Assembly (NCBI RefSeq): GCF_014698035.1
Contig: NZ_JACJSF010000036.1
Coordinates: forward strand, 1 to 64,000
DNA: 64,000 nucleotides
Direction of reading: 5' to 3'
Origin: Desmonostoc muscorum FACHB-395
GTDB taxonomy: Bacteria; Cyanobacteriota; Cyanobacteriia; Cyanobacteriales; Nostocaceae
Position 1 is the first letter of the stretch. Each line of letters begins with the position of its first letter. The position numbers were made by a program, and so were the translations under genes. The notes under the pieces are model-generated. The model ran no database searches, was not told the DNA's origin, and was given only the letters and a program-made list of their open reading frames with translations. Of this stretch, positions 34,687-43,950 are shown in pieces.

Positions 34687-36840
34687 CTACGGGCAACGAG
34701 GATGAATGCCTCCTTGAGTACAAATGTATGCTAATTGCTTGGAATCTAAATTTTTGGCTTGAGAAAAATCAACCCCTTGGACTACGGCAGATACTGAGCC
34801 TAAATCTGGGGTTTTGACAAATTGATCTGCTGGATCTTCTTTGCTAGGGGCGAGAATTGCCCCCTTAAAATCTGCTCCTGCCACATTTGCTCCCCGTAAA
34901 TCTGCAAGACTTAGGTCAGCATTTTGTAAGTTAACGTTTTCCATCTGAGCAGAACGCAAAACAGCACCAGCTAAACGAGTGGCGCTCAGGTTGGCATTGC
35001 TGAGATTAGCACGATCCAAATAGGCTCCTGATAAATCTGCTCCTTGCCAATCAGTGTTAGTTAAGTTGGCAAAGGATAATTGCGTTCCTATAGCAGTGAC
35101 ACGACCTAAACGGGCAGCGTAAAGATTGGCTTCATTCAATTTAGCGTCACCTAAATCAGCCCCAGTTAAGCTGGCTCTTTCCAAAACTGCGTTTCGCAGA
35201 TCGGCTCCTACTAGTTGGGTGCTGTTGAGTTTAGCGTCATATAGACGTGCGTTAGATAAGTTGGCTCTGTTGAGAGTGGCGCGGCTCAAATCGATCCGGT
35301 TCATCAAGACGCGACTGAGGTTAGCATCAGTAAGATTGGCTTGCTGCAACTGAGCTTGGCTTAAATCGGCTATTACATCATCATAGGTATCCCAGCGTCC
35401 ATCTTCACCTGCACCCCGAAAGCGGCTGCCCTTAAAGCTGGCTTGGTTAAGATTTGCAGATTTAAACTTAACTCCTGATAAATCAAGATTGTCTAGTACC
35501 AAGTTGAAGAATGAACTTCCTGGAGTACCGCTTTGACCTAATTGGGTGCTACTAAGGTCAACGCCCTCCATTTTTCCGCTATACACAGAGAGAATTTTGT
35601 TGATCGTTCTCTGGTTTCTTTGTAGCCGCCCTTGTCGCAATTCTCGCTCTTTTGTTGCAGCACTGCCCACAGACTCCAGTTCGCTAACCAAAAACTGATT
35701 CTTATTTTTTAATTCGGGGATAGCTTGGGGCCCGACAGTTGTCAAAGATTGTTGAATGGTATCCAAGAGGCTGGGGTTGGTTTCGCTAACCAATAAATCC
35801 GCCAGAAATTTTATGGATTGTGGATCGTTAAGACCACCCATAGCCAGAATTGCACTTTGGCGTTGCTCATTAGTCGCCCCAGAGTTGGGAGTTAATTGTT
35901 TGACAAGTTCGAGGAACTGTTGGCTATTAATTTGCTTAGTTGCTCGCTGGGATTGTTGAATTTGGATATAAACTTGAGTACCGATTAAAGTTGCCAACAC
36001 AGCCGTCATACTCGTAAGCCCTACCCCAAACAAAGTCAGGTTAGGATTTTGCTGTATCCGCCGCCACAGGTTGGGCGAGTGGGTGGTTTCGGCTGCCACT
36101 AATTCTTCTTCTTGCCCTTCTGCTTCATTATTACCGCCAGCAGATTGAGCTTGTCTGTTGTTAGCTAAGAGTGAGGATGGTAAGGGACGAGTCGTATCTA
36201 TTGTATAAGTGCCTGCAAGTTGATCGTGCAGGGCGCGACGGCCCCGGCGCGACGGGAAGCCGATCCCTTCACCCACAATCATTAATAAAGACAAAAATGT
36301 GAATAATCCCAAATTCGGAAAAGCAAAGCTGTAGCGCCACAGCAGATAGGCGATGGAAATAGGTACAGTCCAACGTCCAACTCCTTCTCTAATGACAACT
36401 GCCCCCAATCCGGGAGGCTTCCCTTGCTCGTTAACAACCCGCACTTTGAACCAACGTTTCGGAATTGTTCTACCAGTTTTAGCCAGCAAATACAATTGCC
36501 ACCATGAGAGAGTTACAGGCGCTAACAGGGCGATTGTCCACAAAATATTAGTCGGCCATGCCACGTTACGGATACCATAGCTCACAGGCAGAGCTAGGGG
36601 TCTAGCGATCGCTCTTTCCGTAACTACTAGCACGGGGTTAAGAGGTACTCGGTTAAGATCGCTTCTAGAATTCGCATAAACACCAATGCCGAAGGGAATC
36701 AACCCACTGGCAACCACTAGTGTGATTTCAGCCGCCCAAGCAGCAAAACGCCTACTTGCTAGCAGCATTGAACTGGCTCTTTCCGGTTCTTTTGACTGAC
36801 CAGATTGATTACTACTTCTCCTCACAATTGGTGATGTCAT
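34687..36840 (-). CDS. RDD-domain membrane protein with C-terminal pentapeptide repeats
   Basis: 717 residues from ATG 36840 (AGGGAA upstream). An RDD membrane domain (about 30-215) with several spans and KVRVVNEQGKPPGL is followed by another span near residue 280-305 (LFGVGLTSMTAVLATLIG) and a helical region (about 310-430). A pentapeptide-repeat solenoid (about 450-690) with many A(D/N)LSx units then folds as a right-handed beta helix. The end is HPRCP. Such fusions occur in cyanobacteria; the function is unknown, possibly transport or a membrane-anchored scaffold. Confidence 0.9.
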   Translation of the reverse strand: MTSPIVRRSSNQSGQSKEPERASSMLLASRRFAAWAAEITLVVASGLIPFGIGVYANSRSDLNRVPLNPVLVVTERAIARPLALPVSYGIRNVAWPTNILWTIALLAPVTLSWWQLYLLAKTGRTIPKRWFKVRVVNEQGKPPGLGAVVIREGVGRWTVPISIAYLLWRYSFAFPNLGLFTFLSLLMIVGEGIGFPSRRGRRALHDQLAGTYTIDTTRPLPSSLLANNRQAQSAGGNNEAEGQEEELVAAETTHSPNLWRRIQQNPNLTLFGVGLTSMTAVLATLIGTQVYIQIQQSQRATKQINSQQFLELVKQLTPNSGATNEQRQSAILAMGGLNDPQSIKFLADLLVSETNPSLLDTIQQSLTTVGPQAIPELKNKNQFLVSELESVGSAATKERELRQGRLQRNQRTINKILSVYSGKMEGVDLSSTQLGQSGTPGSSFFNLVLDNLDLSGVKFKSANLNQASFKGSRFRGAGEDGRWDTYDDVIADLSQAQLQQANLTDANLSRVLMNRIDLSRATLNRANLSNARLYDAKLNSTQLVGADLRNAVLERASLTGADLGDAKLNEANLYAARLGRVTAIGTQLSFANLTNTDWQGADLSGAYLDRANLSNANLSATRLAGAVLRSAQMENVNLQNADLSLADLRGANVAGADFKGAILAPSKEDPADQFVKTPDLGSVSAVVQGVDFSQAKNLDSKQLAYICTQGGIHPRCP

Positions 36841-37024
36841 CAGATAATTCCCTTTGATATTATTTTTACGCCGCGATCGGCACAATTAAAATAGACCAAG
36901 CTAATCGGCAAAAAGAAAAGCATATTGAAATAGAATTGAGGATTCATGAGAGTCATGAGCCTTTTGTATTATGACTCCTGACTCTCATAACTCCGGGCAG
37001 ATTGCCAAGTAATTGCATATCAAC

Positions 37025-37369
37025 TTATTGCTTACGTTGAAAGCTACTAGACACAAAAAATTTGTATCCAACATACACTAATGCTGCTAAAAGTGCCAGA
37101 GTTATTACAGATGCAACTAATTTAAACACTGCTTGGAGCATCGCCAAGCCTACTAGCAGCGTCACACCCGAAACTACCAACTTTTTTGTCCCAGATAAGC
37201 CGTTGAACCAAATCTTAAATCGCTCCAGTTGCAAGCTCAAGTTGGTAAAAACAGACTGAGGCATCTGTTTTTGTCCTTGTGGTTGAGTAACCGCTCCAGG
37301 TGCGGAATTAATCTCTGCCTCTAACTTATCGAGGCGACGCTGTAAGTCTTCTTCTGGTTGAGGATTCAT
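37025..37369 (-). CDS. Small membrane protein, 114 aa
   Basis: Start placed at ATG 37369 (GAGG upstream); the frame is open to 37414. The N-terminal half is charged and coiled-coil-like (PEEDLQRRLDKLEAEI). The C-terminal half has two close hydrophobic segments (about 64-78 and 83-104, KKLVVSGVTLLVGLAML and ITLALLAALVYVGYKFF). No family recognised. It lies upstream of the RDD-pentapeptide gene in the same direction, 184 bases away, with a small inverted repeat (36945-36988) between. Confidence 0.72.
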   Translation of the reverse strand: MNPQPEEDLQRRLDKLEAEINSAPGAVTQPQGQKQMPQSVFTNLSLQLERFKIWFNGLSGTKKLVVSGVTLLVGLAMLQAVFKLVASVITLALLAALVYVGYKFFVSSSFQRKQ

Positions 37370-37835
37370 AAATTTATCTACCTCAGTTAGCACACTTATT
37401 GGACAACAGACCAACTAAATTCTATTTTTGGTCGTTGTCTTAGTGATTTTAGCTAATGTCTGTGTGTGCAATACCTTTCTGACAGGTAAAAATTATGTTT
37501 TTTTGTTATTGTCTGGTAATTTATTTAATTTTCCCAGTAATTTTACATTCTTCAAATGTAAAAAATAAGACTTTTTGGGCGAATGCCTATTCTACTGGTG
37601 GTTAAATATTTTAGTAGAGAAGCGATCGCCAGCCATCATGATATATGAGTTAATTTGTAGGATAAATGTAGAGTCTTTACTTGGCGACATCTCTACACCC
37701 CATCTTCACAAACAATTTTTAATTTAATGGTATTAGGTTATACGGCAGCTTTTGGAACCAAGATAAATTGATATCGTCAATTAAATTAGACTGTATAACA
37801 ATAATTGCTCTAAAAAATCTGGAGCATTAATTAAA
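37370..37835. other. Intergenic, divergent promoters
   Basis: About 470 bases, AT-rich, between divergent small genes. One HIP1 octamer occurs near 37622. No gene or strong repeat seen. Confidence 0.5.
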
Positions 37836-38267
37836 ATGAAAACGCTTCGGCTACTTGCAATTCTTCCCATATCTTTGGTGATGAGCTTGGTTTTTACTGA
37901 GGCTAATTTGGCACAGACACCAAATGTCCAAATAAATCGCAATTTCCAGCCAGATCCACTGGTTTTGAACGGAAAGTCTGGTGGAACTGTCAAAAGTAAT
38001 TGTGGCAATATTACTACTGAACCTAGTCAAGTTATTCAGGTTACAGAGTCACTACCTTATTTACGATTAACAGTAGAAAGTCAAGGGAAGCCAACGCTGT
38101 TGATCGACGGGCCAGGGGGACGTTTTTGTGTAATGGCAGATAGCTACTCTGGAGGCAAGCCAGAACAATCTGGTTACTGGCAGGTAGGAAGATACTCGGT
38201 ATATGTGGGCGAACTATCCCAGCAGCAGCATAACTACAGTCTCTCAATCTCGCAACACAATAAATAG
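37836..38267 (+). CDS. Secreted hypothetical protein, 143 aa
   Basis: A typical signal peptide (MKTLRLLAILPISLVMSLVF, cut about residue 26 after ANLAQ) precedes a mature domain of about 115 residues. That domain has two cysteines (SNCGNI and RFCVMAD) that could form a disulfide. Strands dominate, and YWQVGRYSVYVGEL near the end resembles small beta-sandwich exported proteins of cyanobacteria. Function unknown. The stop is followed by short heptamer repeats (38268-38300). Confidence 0.78.
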   Translation: MKTLRLLAILPISLVMSLVFTEANLAQTPNVQINRNFQPDPLVLNGKSGGTVKSNCGNITTEPSQVIQVTESLPYLRLTVESQGKPTLLIDGPGGRFCVMADSYSGGKPEQSGYWQVGRYSVYVGELSQQQHNYSLSISQHNK

Positions 38268-38310
38268 TCATTAGTCATTTGTGTTTTACTAAATGACTAA
38301 TGACCCTTGA

Positions 38311-38682
38311 CTAATCTTCCAGTGATTTGGCTGGAACTTCGACAGCAGTGACATCAATTGTGCCTTCTGGTGTGAAGCGCTGAAAATGACTATCTTGTAC
38401 TAAAAGCGACTCCCCACAATTAGGACACTGTAATTGACTGTTATTTAAACCCGTAAATTCATATCTACAGACGGGACACTGGTCAGCAACCAAGTTGCGT
38501 TGCAGCCACCAACGAAAGCCAAAAAAAGCCACAATGGGTGCTAAAAACAGCAACCCGACAATAATTAGCAACGAATTAACCAACCAACCTAAGCCCAGTG
38601 ATGCTAGCAACCAAACAACTGCCAGCAGGGTGAGCCAAGGGCGGAGATTTAAAAGATTCAATTGAAATGACTTAAAGCTCAT
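38311..38682 (-). CDS. Membrane protein with C-terminal zinc ribbon
   Basis: 123 residues. Two adjacent membrane segments (about 15-35 and 37-56) are followed by a zinc ribbon CPVCRYEF...CPNCGESL (about 69-91) and an acidic tail ending VPAKSLED. The ribbon should be cytoplasmic. Not recognised beyond these parts; a membrane-linked nucleic acid or protein binding role is a guess. It is downstream of the glycosyltransferase gene in the opposite arrangement of a convergent pair with the secreted protein gene. Confidence 0.8.
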   Translation of the reverse strand: MSFKSFQLNLLNLRPWLTLLAVVWLLASLGLGWLVNSLLIIVGLLFLAPIVAFFGFRWWLQRNLVADQCPVCRYEFTGLNNSQLQCPNCGESLLVQDSHFQRFTPEGTIDVTAVEVPAKSLED

Positions 38683-38726
38683 TTTTTAAACGTCGTCCTG
38701 CTCTCCTTCTAGGATAGCGATTTTAG

Positions 38727-39914
38727 TCATTTGTTATTGGGACTCAAAACTGAGGATAGAAGCATTTTTTGCAAGTGCTGTTGGAAGGCATCTATGCCAA
38801 ACAGAGCGATCGCCTGTTCTCGCAACCACTGTCCATCACATCGTTGGTCATCCCCTTGAAGCATTTCTATACAAGCTGCTGCTACAGCATCAGGATTGCG
38901 GTGTGGTACTCGCCATCCCAGTTTACCATCCTGCAAGGGGTCAGCTGAGCCATCGTCATCACCGGATAAGACAGGTACTCCACAAGCCATTGCTTCTAGA
39001 TAAACAATGCCAAAGCCTTCTTGCGAAGGCATGATATAGGCATCAGCAAGGCGGTAATGTTCCATTAATTCTTCTGTAGCAACAAAACCCGCAAAGACGA
39101 CGCGATCGCTCACACCCAAATCTTTTGCTAGCTGCGCCAATCGCGGTTGGTCATCACCGCGACCAATTATTAAATATTTCACTTGTGGGAAAACCTGAGC
39201 AATTTGTGGTAAGGCCCGAATTGTGACATCTACACCCTTGTAAATATCCCCTGACCATAAGCGTGCTACTGTCATTAATACCTTAGAACCAGTTAAGCCA
39301 TATTTCTGAACGAATTCTGGCTGCTTGGAACCAGGAGTAAATTTATCCCCATCAATTGCACAAGGCATCATCTCTACCATTTTGGGGTTTAGACCATTGG
39401 CAAGACAAGCGCGATCGCGGCTGTAACGGCTAATTGTCCAAATTTTATCTGCTGATGTCAGGGCGCGACGTTCTTGATTTTTTAGAGGTTCCCAGACTTC
39501 TTTGCCGTAAGTTAGCACGGTGTAAGGAATCCCCAAGGGCTGGCAAAGAGTTTGGATTAATACTGCTAAGTTAATATGACCGCAGAAAACTTGCTGCGGA
39601 CGGTTTTGCAATAGACACTTAAGTAAAGCTGCTGTCATTTGCAATCTCCCCAAATGAGGAGACTGATTTTTAAAGTAATGAAATTTTAGGTTCTCAGCTT
39701 CAAACAGATTTAACCGATCAGGGCTATCTCGCAGCAAAAAAACTTCCGCCTTGTAAGCTTGGCTCAATCCCAAATAGGCACGGAAAATATCTTTTATATA
39801 TGATTGAATACCACCTTCGTGGGCAAAAATTTCTAAAAATACGAAGACATGGTTAGTTTTTTGGTTAACTTTATCACCTACCTTTAGGTTTTGTGTCACT
39901 TTAGTGATATGCAT
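38727..39914 (-). CDS. GT4-family glycosyltransferase
   Basis: 395 residues, soluble, GT-B fold. An N-terminal acceptor domain contains FVFLEIFAHEGGIQSYI. The C-terminal donor domain has VARLWSGDIYKGVDV, YLIIGRGDDQPRL, VVFAGFVATEELMEHYRLAD and the E-x7-E type motif PSQEGFGIVYLEAMACGVPV. It transfers a sugar from a nucleotide sugar, probably to an exopolysaccharide or lipid intermediate. The GDP-mannose dehydratase gene ends upstream ten bases before its start, so donor synthesis and transfer are probably one operon. Confidence 0.93.
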   Translation of the reverse strand: MHITKVTQNLKVGDKVNQKTNHVFVFLEIFAHEGGIQSYIKDIFRAYLGLSQAYKAEVFLLRDSPDRLNLFEAENLKFHYFKNQSPHLGRLQMTAALLKCLLQNRPQQVFCGHINLAVLIQTLCQPLGIPYTVLTYGKEVWEPLKNQERRALTSADKIWTISRYSRDRACLANGLNPKMVEMMPCAIDGDKFTPGSKQPEFVQKYGLTGSKVLMTVARLWSGDIYKGVDVTIRALPQIAQVFPQVKYLIIGRGDDQPRLAQLAKDLGVSDRVVFAGFVATEELMEHYRLADAYIMPSQEGFGIVYLEAMACGVPVLSGDDDGSADPLQDGKLGWRVPHRNPDAVAAACIEMLQGDDQRCDGQWLREQAIALFGIDAFQQHLQKMLLSSVLSPNNK

Positions 39915-39924
39915 ATTAGGTTAT

Positions 39925-40914
39925 TTACACTTTGGTTAAGGGCGCGATCGCACCGCTTTGTAACCGCTCTAAATCTGTTTTTACCATTTTTTCTAAAAGT
40001 TCTTCAAAGCTCACCTGGGTTTCCCAGCCAAGATTTCTTTTAGCTTTGCTGGGGTCAGCTACTAGTTGAAAATGCTCATCTTGTCTCAATAAACTGGTAT
40101 TTAAAACTATATAGCGTGTCCAATCCAATCCGACAGACTCAAAAGCTGTGGCAACTAAATCTTTAACACTGTGCAGTTTACCAGTGCCAATCACATACTC
40201 TTCTGGTTCATCAACTTGCAACATGAGCCACATAGCTTCTACGTAATCTCCCGCAAACCCCCAATCGCGTTTCGCATCTAAATTACCCATTTCTAAGGTG
40301 TCAGTTAAACCCAATTTAATCGATGCGGCTGCCAAAGAAACTTTTCGGGTTACAAACTGAGGTGCGCGTAGAGGCGACTCATGGTTATATAAAATTCCAC
40401 TACAGGCAAATAATCCATAGCGCTGTCTGTGATGCACCATCGTCCAGTGGGCGTGCATTTTCGCCGCAGCATAGGGATTTTTGGGACGAAAAGGCGTTTC
40501 CTCATCTTGAGGCGAACTAAATACATCGCCAAACATTTCCGAACTGCTGGCTTGATAAAATCTGGTAGACAAACCAACCTGTCGTACTGCTTCCAAAAGT
40601 CTGGTAGCTGTACCAGTGATCAAATCTAGGGTTCCTAATGGGTCGTTCCAAGAGTCGGGTACAAAACTGGGAGCCGCCAAATTGTAAATTTCTTGGGGAC
40701 GTAGTTGCTCAACTGCGGTCAACAGCGCCCCACTATTCCTCAAGTCAACCGTAAAAATTTCTACCTGATTCGCCAGTGTTCCCAGCTTTGTCAAATTAGG
40801 TTGTCGATGGGGAGGTACTAATCCTACAACTCGATAGCCACGGTTGAGGAGCAAATGGCTGAGATAATAGCCATCTTGACCAGTTATTCCTGTGATTAGG
40901 GCTGTTTTAGTCAT
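39925..40914 (-). CDS. gmd: GDP-mannose 4,6-dehydratase
   Basis: 329 residues, short-chain dehydrogenase/reductase fold. NADP-binding ALITGITGQDGYYL, catalytic SSSEMFG and YAAAKMHAHW (Tyr-x3-Lys), and GNLDAKRDWGFAGDYVEAMW, all as in GMD. It converts GDP-mannose to GDP-4-keto-6-deoxymannose, a precursor of fucose, rhamnose or related sugars. The loop after the first strand (LVPPHRQPNLTKL) is shorter than in classic GMD, so a related specificity (for example RMD) is possible. It is the first gene of a pair with the GT4 gene. Confidence 0.9.
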   Translation of the reverse strand: MTKTALITGITGQDGYYLSHLLLNRGYRVVGLVPPHRQPNLTKLGTLANQVEIFTVDLRNSGALLTAVEQLRPQEIYNLAAPSFVPDSWNDPLGTLDLITGTATRLLEAVRQVGLSTRFYQASSSEMFGDVFSSPQDEETPFRPKNPYAAAKMHAHWTMVHHRQRYGLFACSGILYNHESPLRAPQFVTRKVSLAAASIKLGLTDTLEMGNLDAKRDWGFAGDYVEAMWLMLQVDEPEEYVIGTGKLHSVKDLVATAFESVGLDWTRYIVLNTSLLRQDEHFQLVADPSKAKRNLGWETQVSFEELLEKMVKTDLERLQSGAIAPLTKV

Positions 40915-41256
40915 AATCTGTCCCCTATTATCTCTATCTCTTTAAGAACTAAATAGCAGTTCTTGGAGAACAAACATTCCGGCTCTCAACACTGCTGACA
41001 AATCTTAACAAGGGAGCTAATATAACTCGAATGCTATCTTTACTGTATTCACTAATTCTTTTTATACAAAAATATTTTTGAGATTTTACAAAAAAATCAT
41101 AATAACTAAGCAATTTTACGTAAAAAATACATTGCTCCAATTCAAATCATCTTGAAAAAGGAGTATACTTTTATCAATCAAGTAACTACATTTTGTAGCA
41201 AAGAGTTTTTCCGCTCATACTTCTGTTTTGAAGTAAGTGGCTTAACTTCGCCTTTC
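40915..41256. other. Intergenic, no gene seen
   Basis: AT-rich 340-base gap upstream of gmd. It should hold the gmd promoter. A plus-strand ORF at 41152-41379 runs antisense into the anti-sigma gene and has no coding character. Confidence 0.5.
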
Positions 41257-41697
41257 TTATTGTGCTTCTACAGAGTATTTGACGATGAGAAGGCAATTTC
41301 TACCATCTGCACCACGTTCGTATACAACACGGTCTGCCAACCGCCGGAGGAGGAACCATCCATACCCGCCTACTTGTAGAGTACCTGGCGCTGGCTCTGC
41401 GATCGCATCAGGATTAAAAGGTTTTCCATAATCCCAAATTCTAATCTCTAGTCGATCGATCCACAGATCAACGTTAATTTCAATGGTTGTTTCTGGGGGT
41501 AAAGCATGATGAGCGTGACGAACAGCGTTGGTAAAACCTTCTGCTAATGCTAAATTGAGGCGATCTAGTTGGGTTTTTGACCAGCCAAGTTGAGACAAAT
41601 GTTGCAGACAAAATTGCTCGAACCATTCTTGCACCTGGTTTAGGAGGCTGAGTTCGCTCTTAACCTTCAGATGGTCTTGCTGCACTATAGTAAACAT
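41257..41697 (-). CDS. Anti-sigma regulatory factor-type ATPase (HATPase_c_2)
   Basis: 146 residues from ATG 41697; the frame stays open to 41856, but the extra residues do not look coding. GHKL ATPase motifs are present: LNLALAEGFTNAVRHAHH (N box), IWDYGKPFNPD (G1) and GGYGWFLLRRLAD (G2). This is the serine/threonine kinase type found in RsbW/SpoIIAB-like switches that control anti-sigma antagonists. It probably phosphorylates a STAS-domain partner not encoded here. No clear ribosome-binding site. It is downstream of petD and separated from it by a long hairpin. Confidence 0.85.
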   Translation of the reverse strand: MFTIVQQDHLKVKSELSLLNQVQEWFEQFCLQHLSQLGWSKTQLDRLNLALAEGFTNAVRHAHHALPPETTIEINVDLWIDRLEIRIWDYGKPFNPDAIAEPAPGTLQVGGYGWFLLRRLADRVVYERGADGRNCLLIVKYSVEAQ

Positions 41698-41971
41698 TAA
41701 CTGTGACTTAAATATAAATAAACCCAAGTTGCTAGTTATTAAATTTTGCATGATTCGCCAAATTGCTCTGATGTAGAAAAATCTAAATTGAGATATTTTA
41801 TCTACCAAAATACAAAACATGAACGATTTTGGCATTTCGAGGGTTGTAACTAGCAACTTACGTTAATTAAGTGAAAAATGTTTATATTTGATGAATTTTG
41901 GTGATTTTAGATTTTGGGATAGCTTTTCAATCCAAAACTCCAGATCCCGAATGCAATCTGAACTATTAAAA

Positions 41972-42036
41972 TTGACGCCTGTAGATTTCTTCCAAAAACA
42001 TATTTGTAATATGCTCTTGAAACTCACAGGCGTCAA
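41972..42036 (-). terminator. Long stem-loop downstream of petD
   Basis: TTGACGCCTGT (41972-41982) and ACAGGCGTCAA (42026-42036) form an 11-bp perfect stem. On the minus strand the stem is followed by TTTTAATAG, 21 bases after the petD stop. It is the likely end of the petBD transcript. The remaining gap to 41698 holds nothing else recognisable. Confidence 0.6.
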
Positions 42037-42056
42037 AGCACTTTGTAGTGACTAAT

Positions 42057-42539
42057 TTAGAATAGTCCCAAGGTCAAAGATTTATCCAATGGCAAAGCAG
42101 CACCAATACCCAGCCACACGGTGACAAGAGTACCAACGAGGAATACTGTGGTTGCAACTGGACGACGGAAGGGGTTTTGGAACTTGTTGACGTTCTCAAT
42201 AAAAGGAACGAGAATTAGCCCAACTGGTACAGAACCCATTGCTAACACTCCTAAAAGTTTGTTAGGAAGCGATCGCAAAATTTGGAAGACTGGATATAAA
42301 TACCACTCTGGTAAAATTTCCAATGGTGTGGCGAAAGGATTTGCTGGTTCACCGGTCATTGCGGGATCTAGCACAGCTAGAGCCACAATTGCAGCGAAGG
42401 AACCCATGATCACGATTGGAAAGACATAAAGTAAGTCATTAGGCCAAGCGGGTTCACCATAGTAATTGTGACCCATGCCTTTGGCGAGTTTGGCTCTTAA
42501 CTGAGGATCGCTCAGGTCAGGTTTTTTTTGTGTTGCCAT
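42057..42539 (-). CDS. petD: Cytochrome b6f complex subunit IV
   Basis: 160 residues, the standard length. Three membrane spans, with GHNYYGEPAWPNDLLYVFP, FATPLEILPEWYLYPVFQIL and the PEWY quinone-site motif. Together with cytochrome b6 it forms the plastoquinol-oxidising core of the b6f complex in the thylakoid membrane. It is transcribed after petB with a 257-base spacer that contains a strong inverted repeat. Confidence 0.98.
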   Translation of the reverse strand: MATQKKPDLSDPQLRAKLAKGMGHNYYGEPAWPNDLLYVFPIVIMGSFAAIVALAVLDPAMTGEPANPFATPLEILPEWYLYPVFQILRSLPNKLLGVLAMGSVPVGLILVPFIENVNKFQNPFRRPVATTVFLVGTLVTVWLGIGAALPLDKSLTLGLF

Positions 42540-42675
42540 TTTGAAATGTGCTCTCCTGCTTAAGTTAAATTAAAGCATTTGTGAAGGCTATCAGCTACTA
42601 GGCAAACCTAGCAGGCAAAAAGCAGCGTTTTGTTTGTCTACGGTTATGCGCCTGGAAGGAATTTACAGCTTTAGG

Positions 42676-42762
42676 TTTCAGATGAAGTGTTTATTTTTGG
42701 AACTTATGTGCAATTAAATTTATTGTGTTTCATAAGTTTAAAACAAACAACTTCATCTGAAA
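42676..42762. repeat. Nested inverted repeat in the petB-petD spacer
   Basis: The outer arms are TTTCAGATGAAGT (42676-42688) and ACTTCATCTGAAA (42750-42762); the inner arms are AACTTATG and CATAAGTT. No coding content. It could be an RNA processing or stability element, or a small non-autonomous element. Confidence 0.75.
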
Positions 42763-42796
42763 ACTGACAAATCTTGCCTTTGGCTAATAATTGAGA

Positions 42797-43444
42797 TTAC
42801 AAAGGCCCGGAAATGCCTTGCTTGCGGATCATCAAGAAGTGAAACAGCATGAAGACTGCAATCAACCAAGGCAGCACAAAGGTGTGTGCGCTGTAGTAAC
42901 GAGTTAGTGTTGCTTGACCAACACTTGAACCGCCGCGCAGCAGGTCGGAGATCAGAACGCCAACTACAGGAATTGCTTCTGGTACACCACTAACGATTTT
43001 CACAGCCCAGTAGCCAACTTGATCCCAAGGTAGGGAATAGCCGGTGACTCCAAAGGAAACTGTAATTACAGCTAGGATCACACCACTGACCCAAGTTAGT
43101 TCGCGGGGCTTTTTAAAACCACCTGTGAGATAAACCCGGAAGACGTGCAAAATCATCATTAACACCATCATGCTGGCAGACCAGCGATGGATGGAGCGAA
43201 TTAGCCAACCGAAGTTTACTTCATTCATGATGTACTCCACTGAGGAGAACGCTTCAGTGACTGTTGGCCTGTAGTAGAACGTCATGGCAAATCCAGTGGC
43301 AAACTGGATGAGAAAGCAAACCAGGGTAATACCACCCAAGCAGTAGAAGATGTTGACGTGGGGAGGGACGTACTTACTAGTAACGTCTTCAGCGAGTGCC
43401 TGAATCTCCAGGCGTTCCTCAAACCAGTCGTAAACGTTGGCCAT
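42797..43444 (-). CDS. petB: Cytochrome b6
   Basis: 215 residues, full length, four spans. The heme-ligand histidines are in SIHRWSASMMVLMMILHVFR and the YYSAHTFVLPWLI/FMLFHF segments. Cys35 (NIFYCLGG) is the covalent attachment site of heme cn. Part of the thylakoid cytochrome b6f complex, transferring electrons from plastoquinol. No intron. It is the first gene of petB-petD, divergent from the protease gene. Confidence 0.98.
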   Translation of the reverse strand: MANVYDWFEERLEIQALAEDVTSKYVPPHVNIFYCLGGITLVCFLIQFATGFAMTFYYRPTVTEAFSSVEYIMNEVNFGWLIRSIHRWSASMMVLMMILHVFRVYLTGGFKKPRELTWVSGVILAVITVSFGVTGYSLPWDQVGYWAVKIVSGVPEAIPVVGVLISDLLRGGSSVGQATLTRYYSAHTFVLPWLIAVFMLFHFLMIRKQGISGPL

Positions 43445-43950
43445 ACAATCTCAAGTTCCTAAAAGTCGGTTGCGGTTGATAAATCCCGAAGCTCTAAATC
43501 GGCGACAAAAATTCTGATGGTTCCAAGCCTCGGCATCCTGCGGGTTCGCCCAAGGGGTTGCCGCAGGCTAGGGTAACAACAGAATTGTCTATGGACTTCT
43601 CATAAGCCGCCTCTTATGACTTCTCTCCCAATTAGCAATTTTGGGATTTTAGTAAAGACGAGTTTATTTCGTTTGCTTGTCAGCTTTCAGCGTGCTAAGA
43701 GTCTTCAGAAACTTTACACTCTGTAAAGAAGGAATATATTGCGATCTCTTTACGCCCCTGCACAGAAAATGGTGGACACAAAGTAGATTTTATCCTTTCG
43801 TGAGTGGATACAACGCATCAGTTGACTGAACAACTTGATGAGAGAAATGCACCACTTCTATAAAAAAAGTAACATAATCGAGAGATAGATTTCATCAACA
43901 ACAGAGCAACTGAGCATTTCTAGGCAATTTGGGTTGAGGTGGAATTGATA
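43445..43950. other. Divergent promoter region of petB and the ctp protease
   Basis: About 500 bases. 43525-43570 holds a palindromic repeat (GCCTCGGCATCCTGCGGGTT, GGTTGCCGCAGGC). GAGGTGG before ATG 43951 is the protease's ribosome-binding site. No gene seen. Confidence 0.5.
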
